A DNA stretch of 64,000 nt from Canna indica (GCA_034359265.1 CP136898.1:3660501-3724500), one strand, 5' to 3'; positions 1 through 11,786 are shown, numbered from the stretch's first letter. Program-made: numbers and translations. Notes: generated from the sequence alone by a model not told the origin.

Positions 1-2441
<2,441 letters not shown>

Positions 2442-3450
2442 AATGTGCTGCACTTTCAAATGGAGTTGATCTAAGCTGCAACTTTAATTGGGGTGGAATA
2501 TTGTTCCCTTTTGGCAAAAGTTCAAGTAAATTACTAGATGTAGGATTTAATCGGATAGTTATACAATTGACATTAACTAATAAATGGTCAGAGGTTGAAG
2601 TCAATGCAGCAACAGTTAATTTTCCATCATTTCTTTACCCTTTTTTTGTTGTTGTTGTTTCAGTATTGTATTTGATGAGACATCATTATCTCATGAGACC
2701 AACCGAGCATCATTACCTTGAATTTTTGCAGTTAAGTTCTCTTTCTTTACTCATTTAGGAAGAAGCCTAGATCTCCAGTAGGCAAATCCATTGTGATTAG
2801 TTTTGTTACTCTAGAGTCTCCGGTCCTTGATTTGGCTGTATTTATGTTGCCTAATGTTCAAAATCTTTTCAAGAAAACAGATCCGAAACCCTAGATATCC
2901 ACTCAGATGTACTCCTAATGTGGGGATTATGCTTACATCTGAAACCCTATTTTTCCTGTAAAACTATCATTAAATATCTTTGTTGGTCAAGATAGCCATT
3001 CTCCGTGTGCGCATAAGCATAAGCTCAAACATCTCACGACTTGGGTCAACAAAGCAGCGAATTTATTGTTCTCTAAACTAACCCAAAAAATACACATTGC
3101 TTAGTTTAAAAAACCTTTTAAAGATTTGAGTGTCTTTTTTACCACAAGTATTGGAGGGAAATGGTGATAAATCATCCAATCACTTTACTAAATCTTCAAG
3201 AATCATCCCCAAAAAATCATTAAATATTTATGAAATATCTACTAATAATCCATCGATTATCATCAACTATAATAAGAATATATTGTTGTAGTATGTAGAT
3301 ATCTTATAAACATATATTACATTATTAATTCATTAGCATTTTCTAATTTGATAAAATATTCTACTACATCATAGATTTTTATATGTTTTAAATTTGAATT
3401 ATTTAAAAACTAAAGAATAATAATACAAAAAATTATTTTATATAGAAGAT
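2442..3450. other. GAPCP 3' UTR and gene-free spacer
   Basis: The first few hundred bases are presumably the 3' UTR of GAPCP. The rest is AT-rich spacer with no ORF of note. At about 3450 sequence begins that recurs upstream of the other A-type DEFL genes (runs such as gaaaatattatatatatgag), which is where the tandem array starts. Confidence 0.5.
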
Positions 3451-3734
3451 AGGAAAATATTATATATATGAGGTACATACATTTTTGTCTTTTCTCTTAT
3501 ATAAGTAAAAAAAAAATATTTTAGATTGAAGATGAGGGAATATTATATATATGAGGGGATTTTATCTTTTCTTTTCTTATATATATATTAATGGGAGGGA
3601 TGACAAAAAATAGAGAAGATGAAAAAATATTATACTCACTACCTGAAAAAATAGAGGGCAAATTTGTCAACAAAATTTAAACCCCAAACACATTGCTTTG
3701 CCCCTGATTCCTCACTACCTTCCGTTTATATACT

Positions 3735-3931
3735 CACTCTCATTCCCTATATACTCAATAGCATAATTCTTTCTGAAATTAATGCTCTTCAATTAAATAA
3801 TAAACCTATTAATACCCGACAATCTCGATCTTAAAAGCTACACAGTTAATCTATAAAAAAGAGATCAAATTGAGTTGATGCTGCAAGGTGGAACATTAAT
3901 AAATATTTTAAGGATTTAAACGACAAGTAGG
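3735..3931 (+). promoter_or_regulatory. Promoter and 5' leader of DEFL A1
   Basis: Contains acaatctcgatc (about 3819) and a TATA box tataaaaaa at 3852-3860, about 80 bases before the ATG. The same order (acaatctcgat, aaaagctac, gatctataaaaa, gatgctgcaagg, ggtggaacatt) is seen before every A-type gene, which supports a shared promoter. Confidence 0.6.
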
Positions 3932-4263
3932 ATGGAGAGAAAGGGTATGAATGCATCGCTCACTTGCATGTTCTTGCTTCTCGTGCTGATTGCTTCAGGT
4001 ATGTAATATTATTAACCCCCCAATTGATCATATATATATTCTATTATTCTGTACATCATCATATATATGTTTATTGAGCGTAATTTTGCATGGTAGGGAC
4101 GATGAGAAGCGTTGACGCAGAATTGTGCTACACGAAGAGCAAAAATTACTGGGGAGTTTGCTTACCTGGCCATTGTGATGACGTGTGCAAAGACGAGGGA
4201 TACCAAGGCGGAAAGTGCTATATAATTGTCGTTCGCTGCGACTGCTTCAAGGATTGCGCTTAA
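3932..4263 (+). CDS. Defensin-like secreted cysteine-rich peptide, A-type copy A1
   Basis: Two exons, 3932-3998 and 4097-4263, phase-1 intron with GT/AG ends, 77 aa. Exon 1 encodes a signal peptide (MERKGMNASLTC, then MFLLLVLIASG). Exon 2 completes it and encodes the mature peptide, probably starting near the Glu after SVDA. Eight cysteines are spaced C-x10-C-x4-C-x3-C-x9-C-x6-C-x-C-x3-C with a GGKC gamma-core. This matches the cysteine-stabilised alpha-beta fold of plant defensins, with a shorter C2-C3 loop (4, not 5) and a shorter C5-C6 loop. By family rule the disulfides would be 1-8, 2-5, 3-6 and 4-7. The mature peptide has about six basic and seven acidic residues, unlike strongly cationic antifungal defensins. 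Role unknown: defence or cell-cell signalling. Unlike A2, A4, A5 and A6, its intron has an in-frame TAA at 4081, so no intron-started isoform is possible. Confidence 0.88.
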
Positions 4264-4411
4264 TTAATTATTTGTCTGTACTTCATGCCTTTCAATGAAA
4301 TGAGATACTATATATCTTGAATAAAAACCATATATGATGGATAAATAAATTATTCTTCTCTTACATTCATTTCCATGGAAAAATAAAATAAATTTGCTAA
4401 AACTCAGTAAA

Positions 4412-4845
4412 CACTACAACAAACCACTTATTTTTCTTCGTCAAAACAAGATAACATTTCGATGCCAACAACAGTCAAAATGACATACTGACGCCAGCAA
4501 AAATGACAAAAACGAGTGGAAAATAATGAGAGCCGGAACAAACATTTCAACGTCTGAGCCGGCGTCGAAATGTTCGACATATCGACGCCTGTTGATAGGC
4601 GTCAGCAGACGTTGATATGTGACAGACGTTGAAATTTTTTTTAAAAATAATAAAATATTGCATATCGGCGCCCCTGACATGCGTCGATATGCAAAAAAAA
4701 AATTAGGAAAAAGAATTCCTCGACAGGGGCTCTGTACGCGGTATTCGCGAACGGGTGGCGGAAATCGACTTCCACTATGTGGCGAAAATCGAACGGGCGC
4801 GACGCCGTTATATATATACTTATATATTCAAGTTTTGTTGTAGGG
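4412..4845. mobile_element. Non-autonomous CACTA-type element
   Basis: Left end CACTACAACAAA, right end TTTTGTTGTAGgg, nearly inverted copies. A 3-bp target duplication AAA lies at 4409-4411 and 4846-4848. The empty site survives in paralogous blocks as cagtaaagtatttt (for example near 36333), which confirms the borders. The interior is comparatively GC-rich with repeated TATCGACGC / GGCGTC motifs on both strands, like the subterminal repeats of CACTA elements, and has no transposase ORF. It sits between A1 and B1. Confidence 0.8.
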
Positions 4846-5146
4846 AAAGTATTTTATTATTTGGTTTGCATTAAAAATAAAGTGGAAATAGCATGAAAAA
4901 GATAGTAAAGGACTAAAGGGACAAAAGTATCATCCAAAATTGTTAACTATATACGTAGACCTAATTTTATATAATATAATAATTAGTATGTGGTGCAATT
5001 TTGGAAGCGCTCGATTTTGTGGCTCTCCATTTTGAATAAATTATTAATGCACACCTCATCAGTTAATCATGCGATTAATATGATAAGAAATAATTATAAA
5101 TTATCGATCTATAATTAATTAATCCCCTAAACTTGTTGTTTGCTCT

Positions 5147-5205
5147 CTATAAATTAAATAGGCCCATTAATTCATTTTTATCAAAGGATTTCAATTGTAG
5201 GACAC
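5147..5205 (+). promoter_or_regulatory. Core promoter and leader of DEFL B1
   Basis: Ctctctataaatta gives a TATA box about 55 bases before the ATG. The leader tttcaattgtaggacacATGGAGAG (written here in pieces: tttcaattgtag, gacac, ATG) is the same as in B2, B3 and B4. Confidence 0.5.
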
Positions 5206-5273
5206 ATGGAGAGAAGGGTTAGTGTACCTGCTGCTGCTGCTCTTGTCCTCTTCTTCTTGGTTCTCATGGATTC

Positions 5274-5316
<43 letters not shown>

Positions 5317-5571
5317 CTTATTTTCATTCGTGAACTAATTAAACAAAATTACAAAACAAATCGATTAGTTGAAGTTGAAGGAATATTAATTGTTGGGATC
5401 GATACAGAGATAAGAGTTGCGAGTGCAGACTGCTATTCTAACAACGACGACTACAGAGGAATTTGCACGTTGGACGATTGCAACGCCCAGTGTAAGAACA
5501 AGGGGTTTAAGGGTGGCAAATGCGATGTAGTCACAGTCGCTCAATGCCTCTGCTACAAGGATTGTCCCTGA
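5206..5571 (+). CDS. Defensin-like secreted cysteine-rich peptide, B-type copy B1
   Basis: Exons 5206-5275 and 5408-5571, phase-1 intron, 77 aa, stop TGA. Exon 1 gives a signal peptide (MERRVSV, an alanine run, LVLFFLVLMDSG). The mature part begins around ASADCYS and has eight cysteines spaced C-x10-C-x4-C-x3-C-x9-C-x7-C-x-C-x3-C, with gamma-core GGKC and ending YKDCP. The CSalpha-beta pattern is that of defensin-like proteins; the C5-C6 loop is one residue longer than in the A family. The peptide is slightly acidic (about seven acidic, six basic). It is the only B gene in the left part of the array: three downstream blocks keep both of its flanks but not the gene. The short intron carries a (TA)n run. 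Confidence 0.88.
5277..5312 (+). repeat. (TA)n microsatellite in the B1 intron
   Basis: An uninterrupted TA dinucleotide run starting next to the 5' splice site of B1. Length variation here could affect splicing; that is inference. Confidence 0.9.
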
Positions 5572-5654
5572 TTTCTTCATCATAGCATGTTATCTTTGAT
5601 TTAAATAATTGATATGTAACTCAGTTGATGAATATATATATAGATCAATTACAG

Positions 5655-6240
5655 ATATATAGTGTGCACAACTATAATACTCCTGTTTAATCTCACATCG
5701 AGTAGTTGTGGTTTATAATGTTTGATAGGTCTGCTATTTATGAGTTTATGACATAAGAAAATATGTATTAAAATTTATTCCAACAATTCACTTTGACATT
5801 TTCGATTAAAATTACTAACGGCCACACTAATTGACCGATGGTCGTTGGGCTTGGCCACCTAGGCATAGTCGCAACCGCACAAAGAAGCATATAAGGAACA
5901 TTGCGGTCGGCAATCATATATTTCACGGTGTTATTGGAACTTGGAAGAGGACATTGATCACGTGAGCGAAGAAGGATAACTGCAATTAGAGTCTAGAGTA
6001 TATATACAATCTATGGTCGATCACCGGAATTTGATGATTGTGCTACCTCGCTAGGTCTGGCTTGGGTAAGGAGAAGTGTGGTTGCAGTGGAGGGGATTGT
6101 ATATTGAATTGACGAGACCATGTTGTACATGCGGTGGAGAAGATAAAATTGTAGTCGAGAAGAAAAAAGATCGTATCACGGACAAAATCAAGAATTGCGG
6201 ATTGCAAATGAGATGAGAGGATATGCGAATAATATACTAT
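5655..6240. repeat. LTR-like dispersed block, copy 1
   Basis: Begins gtgtgcaca...taatactc, contains tttaatctcacatcgag and tttgataggtctgctattta, and runs on through ttggccacctaggcatag. Related copies lie at about 13915-14310, 18380-18730 and 36690-37090. The cccacgtcgag / gtttataat style resembles retrotransposon LTR sequence, but no paired LTR, primer site or ORF was found. It marks the end of each duplicated A-B unit. Confidence 0.55.
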
Positions 6241-6369
6241 CTAATAATTAAAAAATCGATAAGAATGGATAAACATAAGCGATCATCATAAATTACAAAT
6301 TATATAATGAAAAATAAGTGAACATAGACAAACACCTAAAACATAGACAAAATATGATGTATCTGAGCG

Positions 6370-6480
6370 TTCCGCTTGAAGAATAGTCAGAATTCTGATT
6401 CGTGTTGTTGGTTTGAACCTCATTTTATAATATTATACTAATATTATACTATTGATGTAGGGGATCGAATTCAATGTTTC
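6370..6480. repeat. Segment present in inverted orientation at 27.8 kb
   Basis: The stretch with ttatactattgatgtag, ggatcgaattcaatg and tttcattaatagctat appears reverse-complemented at about 27785-27880, while the sequence on either side (gtttgaac...; aagcaataatacgcataa) is in direct orientation in both places. The 27.8-kb version also has a tandem duplication of about 40 bases. Confidence 0.65.
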
Positions 6481-6819
6481 ATTAATAGCTATCACGTGTA
6501 AAAAAATATAAGCAATAATACGCATAAATTTATATTTTTATCAATTACAATCATTTCAATAAAATCCTTTTGATTTGAATTCTTAAAATTTGGCACTCAT
6601 CACAATCTTATGATCCTCACTTTAATCTTTCATATCTTATGCTGAGAGCTAGCATTGATATCTCTCACTAAGTTACAATGGATCACCATTCTGAGTGAAA
6701 AAAATAAAAGAAGAAAACAAAAAATAACCGAAGACCCACGTAAGAAGGAACCTAAATAGATAACTAATAAACACATAGCTAAGTTTATATAGACAACTAA
6801 TTAATTTACAGTAAGCGTG

Positions 6820-7294
6820 CATAATAAATTAAGAAGGGACCAAAATAAATGGATGGAAAACAAAATTTAAAAATTAAGCAGACATAATTAATTAAATTTT
6901 TAAATTTAAAAATTAAGCAAATATAATTAATTGCCAAAATAAAATAGAGGAAAAATAAAATCCGTAAATTAAGCATGCACAATTAATTGGATTCGAATAT
7001 TTAAAAATTAAGTAGATATAATTAATTAATGGTTGTATTACATAGTAAGCATGCATAATAAATTAAGAAGGGACTAAAATAAAATTTGGATTCGAAAAAT
7101 TAAAAATTAAACAAGCATTAATTAATTAATTATGGAAAAATAAAATTCAAAATTTAAGTAGACATAATTAATTAGATTCATAAATTTAAAAATTAAGCAT
7201 ACATAATTAATTAACAAAACAATTGATTATGAGAAAAATAAAATTCAAAAACTAAGGAGATATAATTAATTGGATTCGAAAATTTAAAAATTTA
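6820..7294. repeat. AT-rich degenerate repeat array, unit upstream of A2, left part
   Basis: Repeats of a loose unit built from aaattaagcagacataattaatt and ggattcgaaaatttaaaaatt, with variants such as taccaaaataattaatt and gagaaaaataaaattc. The same array recurs at 7712-8220, 12430-13017, 14318-14640, 15029-15740, 28150-28662, 33605-33686 and 34474-34985, in front of A-type genes or their scars. No coding potential. Confidence 0.75.
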
Positions 7295-7711
7295 GGCATG
7301 GTTTGTTTCATGCTAAGGTATGGTCGTACATTGTATGGTATATATTGTTCAATTTCTTATTTGGGAAGACTTCCAAAAAATGATTATAGTTTATGATGGT
7401 AATATAATGGTTTGAAAATCATGGATTTTAGTCAAGTTTTTAAACAATGAATTTGATGGTTTCTCATATTTTAATGAAAATTTATTTCTAAAATATCCTC
7501 AATCAAAATTTATAATTCCTCTTATGCCCTTAATTTACACATATCGGATTAGACTTTTACTTATTGTTCTTGATCAGCTTAGACAAGACTATGTTCTCCT
7601 CTGAGCTACTACCATTTATCATACCATCTTCTCAAACATGATAAGAGTAATTACAGTATCATACCATATCATACATTACTAAATCATATTGCACCTCATC
7701 CAAATAATGCC
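7295..7711. mobile_element. Tourist-like MITE (PIF/Harbinger type), copy 1
   Basis: Left end ggcatggtttgtttcatg, right end cctcatccaaataatgcc, imperfect inverted repeats. The 3-bp target duplication TTA lies at 7292-7294 and 7712-7714. Inserted within the AT-rich array; the same insertion is present at 14642-15028 and 33687-34473, so it came before the duplications. Non-coding. Confidence 0.75.
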
Positions 7712-8220
7712 TTAGTAGGCAAGTAACTAATTACGGGAAAATAAAATTCAAAAATTAAATAGTCATAATTAATTGGATTTGAAAATTTGGAAATTAGTAA
7801 TTAATTATAGGGAAATAAAATTCAAAAATTAAGGAGGCATAATGAATTGAATTCAAAAATTTAAAAATTAAGCAAGCACAATTTATTACCAAATAAAATG
7901 GAGGGGAAATAAAATTTGAAAATTAAGCCTGCATAATTAATTAGATTCGAAAATTTAGAAATTAAACATACATAATTAATTGGACTTGAAATTTTGAAAA
8001 TTAAGTATGCATAATTAATTACCAAAATAATTAATTGTGAGAAAATAAAAAATTTAAAAATTAAGCGGACATCATTAATTGGATTCGTAAATTTGGAAAT
8101 TGGGTAGGAGTAATTAATTACCAAAATGATTAATTAAGGAGAAAATAAAATTTAAAAATTAAACAGACATAATTAATTATATTCGAAAATTTAGAAATTA
8201 AGCAGATATATGATATAAAA
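7712..8220. repeat. AT-rich degenerate repeat array, right part before A2
   Basis: Continuation of the array interrupted by the Tourist-like MITE; same motifs (cataattaatt, gattcgaaaattt, aaattaag). It ends at tatgatataaaatggagggaaaa, where the conserved A-type upstream region begins. Confidence 0.7.
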
Positions 8221-8279
8221 TGGAGGGAAAATAATAATATGTGGAAGTGACACGTGTTTATCTAAAATTGTATATATTA

Positions 8280-8641
8280 TATAAAATAAGATAAGATATT
8301 TTACTCTCTTTTTTCTTATATATTAATGGGAAGGATGACAAAATAGAGAAAATGGAAAAAAAATTATTCATAAGATCGAAATGGCAAATTTGTCAACAAA
8401 ATATAAACCCCAATTCAAACACATTGCTCTGCCCCTTGATTCCTCACTACCTTCCGTTTATAGTTTACTTTGAAATTAATGTTGTTTAATTAAATAATGA
8501 ATCCATCAATACATAACAATCTCGATCGATCATAAAAGCTACTCGATTGATCTATATAAAGGGAGATGAGTTCGAATTCACGCTGCAAGCAAGGTGGAAC
8601 ATTAATAATAATTTTAAGGATTTAAATTGCAAGTAGGATCG
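8280..8641 (+). promoter_or_regulatory. Promoter and 5' leader of DEFL A2
   Basis: Conserved A-type block: cctcactaccttccg, cataacaatctcgatcgatc (8513-8532), TATA box tctatataaa at 8561-8570, then gctgcaagcaaggtgg and the ATG. Close to the A4 and A6 promoters. Confidence 0.6.
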
Positions 8642-9003
8642 ATGGAGAGAAAAAGTGGCAATGCATCGCTTACTTGAATGTTCTTGCTTCTTGTGTTGAT
8701 TGCTTCAGGTATGTAATATTATCGATCATATATTCTGTGGGCTAATTAAATGGCAATTTAAAATTTATATTTTGCTTTTAAATATCTACAAAGGATATGA
8801 ATTTTACAACAACATATTTTTATTTAATTTTGGTAGGGGCGATGACAAGCGTTGAGGCAGATTTGTGCTATACGAAGAGCAAAAATTACTCGGGACTTTG
8901 CTTACCTGGCCATTGCGATGACGTGTGCAAAGGAGAGGGATACCAAGGTGGGCAGTGCCATGCATTTGTCATTAGCTGCGATTGCTTCAAGGATTGCGCC
9001 TAA
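8642..9003 (+). CDS. Defensin-like peptide, A-type copy A2, with a nonsense codon in exon 1
   Basis: Exons 8642-8708 and 8837-9003 by comparison with A4 and A6. Codon 12 of exon 1, TGC (Cys) in the sisters, is TGA here (8675-8677), so the canonical 77-aa protein is cut. The mature domain is intact: eight cysteines with A-type spacing (x10, x4, x3, x9, x6, x1, x3), GGQC in place of GGKC, ending KDCA. Two rescues exist in sequence. An ATG follows the stop directly (8678) and would give a short signal peptide starting MFLLLVLIASG. A 68-aa ORF from 8797 in the intron, with the intron retained, starts MNFTTTYFYLILVGAM and is in frame with exon 2. Whether either is used cannot be seen; it could be a young pseudogene. 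Mature peptide about -2 in charge. Confidence 0.7.
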
Positions 9004-9199
9004 CTAATTAATGATTTATATTTTTTAATTATGCCTTTCAATGAGATGAGATGCCATCTTTTGAATAAAAACCATGATGTTATATATTGTTATGACATCT
9101 GATTTATGCAAGTTTAGTGAAATATTTAAATTTATAGAAATGCAGAATGAGGGCATCTTTGGGATATTATACAATGTTTAAGAAATTTTTAAATAGGAT

Positions 9200-9830
9200 T
9201 TAATTAATGATAGATTATGAAATAATACAAAATATGATTTTAAATATATAGTTAAGTAATGGGTTGGGGTTTCCAAACGATGGCTCATTTTGAGTCCATG
9301 AACGGCAGCTACATATTTTGTCCATAGCCGATCAAATATTAAAGAATTAAATTACATTAATCCAAAATGTTAATTAATGCACGGTGAAATTTAATAATTA
9401 ATTATTAATTAATACTCATCCACCTAATAATTCTGATTGATCGGTAATTACTAATTAGTGGTTGCTACAGTGGAAGGGTTGACTTCGCACATAATCAAAT
9501 ATTGGAATATAGAATTAATTTCAAATCAGGATTTAATTAATTCGCCCATAAACTCCAGGAATTAAATAATTATTTAATGCTTCTTCCATTGATTATTATT
9601 GAAATCATATTTTTATAAATTGTATTAAATTTATGGAAGGGTTGACTTCTCACATAAATTCCAAATCAATTGGAATATAGAATTAATTCCAAATCAGGAT
9701 TTAATTAATTCGCCCATAAACTCTAGGAATTAAATAATTATTTAATTCTTCTTCCATTGATTATTATTGAAATCACATTTTTTATAAATTGTATTAAATT
9801 TATATGTTGTTAGCTCTTTATAAATAGATT
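9200..9830 (+). repeat. A-type 3' flank joined to A3-type upstream region, with an internal repeat
   Basis: The A2 3' flank (gggttggggtttccaaacg, gtccatgaacggcagctac) runs straight into the A3-type upstream region (gttaattaatgcacggtg). Within that region a segment of about 190 bases (tggaagggttgacttc...ttaaatttat) occurs twice in tandem, at about 9470-9635 and 9635-9800. No gene. Confidence 0.55.
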
Positions 9831-9974
9831 CCTCACGTAGTCACGTATAAAGATTTAATGGGATGGATGGAGGGTAAAAATAGAAAGGATAGATGAGGAC
9901 AAATACCAAACTGCGTACCTTCCCGATATACACAAAAGCATATTTAATTCTTCTTGAAAAATTAAAATTAATGC

Positions 9975-10126
9975 TCTTAAATTAAATAAATAATAAATCC
10001 ATCAATGCATAACAATCTCGATCGATCGAAAAAACTATAATGAATTGATCTATAAAAAGGGAGATGAGATTGAGTTGATGCTGCAAGCAAGGTGGAACAT
10101 TGATAATAACAAGCAAGTAGCTAGGG
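9975..10126 (+). promoter_or_regulatory. Promoter and 5' leader of DEFL A3
   Basis: Cataacaatctcgatcgatc, then gatctataaaaaggg with the TATA box at 10051, about 75 bases before the ATG; then gctgcaagcaaggtggaaca. A5 has the same promoter version. Confidence 0.6.
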
Positions 10127-10479
10127 ATGGAGAGAAAGGCATCGCTCACTTTCGTGTTCTTGCTTCTTGTGCTGATTGCTTCAGGTAAGTAATATTACTA
10201 ATTCTACTAATTTAATATTTATATTTTGTGATTTTATAGAGAGTATATATGTATGAATTTTACAACAATTTATTGAGCGTAATTAATTTTGGTATGTATA
10301 CAGGGACAATGACAAGAAGTGTTGAGGGAAAATTGTGCTTCGCGAAGAGCAAAAAATACAACATGAAAGATTGCGTCCCCCGGATCTGTGAAAACGTATG
10401 CAGCAGCGAAGAGGGATACAAAAGCGGCAAGTGCCAACAAGAATACACTCGCTGTGATTGCTACAACGATTGTGCTTGA
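10127..10479 (+). CDS. Defensin-like secreted cysteine-rich peptide, divergent A-type copy A3
   Basis: Exons 10127-10184 and 10304-10479, phase-1 intron, 77 aa, stop TGA. The signal peptide is MERKASLTFVFLLLVLIASG, three codons shorter in exon 1 than A1. The mature part, from about KLCFAKSKKY, has eight cysteines spaced C-x11-C-x4-C-x3-C-x10-C-x6-C-x-C-x3-C, with SGKC in the gamma-core and ending YNDCA. It is clearly diverged from the A1/A2/A4/A6 group in the mature region (NMKDCVPRICENVC) and is slightly basic. Its promoter and exon 1 match those of A5, while exon 2 does not. It is the parent type of pseudogenes A7 and A8 (shared KKYN and YNDCA). Likely a functional secreted peptide; target unknown. 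Confidence 0.85.
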
Positions 10480-10930
10480 TTCATTCATTCATTATATGAA
10501 ATGAGATGCTATCTGATTGATGACTAAATTATAATGTTGCTATTATGATCGATTTATATCCGAATGAAATAATTAATTACGGAGACTGATTTATATCCAA
10601 GCAGTCTTGAGAGGTTGAAGTAGTGTTGAAAATTCTGCTTCTAGATTTGATTAAATTTTGATCTTATCGAATCTGCATACGAAGTTCCCTAAAAAAGTAA
10701 CAAGATATAATAAGTGGAGAATACTAAAAAACATGTATAATTTACTCCAAATTTGATGTAATAAAATTTGTATATAAAGTTCAAGAGCCAGATTAAATTA
10801 TTCCAACTAATTGCTCGAATTAGCATTTAATTTAATTTAAATTATTTTGTATTAGCCGGATTAATTCAGTGTACAATAATGCATCGTTAAATCTGTTGAC
10901 AATAGTTAAAAATATATTGCTAATGCCTAA

Positions 10931-11283
10931 GGCCTTATTTGTTTCATGGAAGAGTATGATTTATCATGGTATGACATAGTTTAATTTTATGTTTGAGAAT
11001 ACTTCTAATAAATGATTTCTCATGATTTCATAAAATTTTATTTCTAAAATATCATCAATCAAAATTTATAATTCCTCCTCTTATGCCCTTTGTATACCCA
11101 TATCAAATTAGACTTTTATTTATCATTCTTGATCGGCTTAGTCAAGACTCTGTTCTCCGTCATCGTTATATCATCCTCCCAAATAAGATAATAATTTTTA
11201 CAGTATCATACCATATCATACAATATCATACCACATCATACCATAGATTACTAAATCATGTTTCACCTCATCCAAACAAAGTC
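10931..11283. mobile_element. Tourist-like MITE, independent copy
   Basis: Ends ggccttatttgtttcatgg and cctcatccaaacaaagtc; target duplication TAA at 10928-10930 and 11284-11286. Same family as the copies at 7295, 14642 and 33687 but at a different genomic context, so a separate insertion. Confidence 0.75.
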
Positions 11284-11286
11284 TAA

Positions 11287-11500
11287 TAGTCAAGAATCTG
11301 TTAGTAATACTAATACCAACAAATTTTCATTGGTAAAATTTGTTGGTGATACTTTGCTAATTATTACCAGTGAATATTACAATATCGATATATTTGTATG
11401 TTGGTAATATCAACATATATAATTGTTTATATTTTTTACCAATAGAATTAGTTTGTTGATAAAAATTTATTATCTTTTAGTGATTAATATGCATATTGCT
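11287..11500. repeat. Block rich in ccaacaaa / ttggtaa motifs, copy 1
   Basis: Short direct and inverted motifs (taccaacaaattttc, ttggtaaaatttgttgg, ttaccaatagaatt). Related copies at about 25925-26140, 37905-38165, 44005-44340 and 48900-49230. It looks like a subterminal-repeat region of a DNA transposon; family not identified. Confidence 0.5.
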
Positions 11501-11507
11501 TTAAAAA

Positions 11508-11786
11508 ATGTCTGATAGTTGGGTGGAAAGATATATGATGGTGAAAAAGATAAAGAAGAACGAGGAAGAGTTCGAATGTATAGAACGGAAATTTATCAAA
11601 AGAACTTTGAATATAATTGCTCATGACATAGCAGGTTTTAGCTTGTTAAATAACACTTATTTCTTTTGGGAAGCAGAAAGCAATGATGTAAGATGTTTAA
11701 ACATTGTGAAAAATTATTGTAATCTGACTATTATAGCTGATATGAATGAATGCAATTTAAGTGATGAAATGGATGCTCAAGGATGA
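11508..11786 (+). CDS. Unrecognised 92-aa ORF, duplicated at 38.2 kb
   Basis: MSDSWVERYMMVKKIKKNEEEFE at the start (shown here only as its first residues, MSDSWVERYMMVKK), a lysine/glutamate-rich N-terminal third, then IERKFIKRTLNI, AGFSLLNNT and RCLNIVKNYCN. I do not recognise a family. The reading frame is shared with the copy at about 38206-38462, where differences are mostly substitutions. In the sister blocks at 26600, 44345 and 49240 this 370-base segment is absent, so it is an insertion within the repeat block. It could be a fragment of a captured gene or of a transposon protein. No signal peptide and no defensin pattern. Confidence 0.3.
   Translation: MSDSWVERYMMVKKIKKNEEEFECIERKFIKRTLNIIAHDIAGFSLLNNTYFFWEAESNDVRCLNIVKNYCNLTIIADMNECNLSDEMDAQG

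Noticed and set aside
5655..6240. Solo LTR call
   Set aside because: Sequence style is LTR-like, but no TG...CA borders with a 5-bp target duplication could be fixed, so it is listed only as a dispersed block.
7861..8124. 87-aa Ile/Tyr/Phe-rich ORF, minus strand
   Set aside because: Translation of the AT-rich degenerate repeat array.
10260..10488. Two minus-strand ORFs over A3
   Set aside because: Antisense shadows of the A3 mature exon, with no conserved counterpart as a protein.
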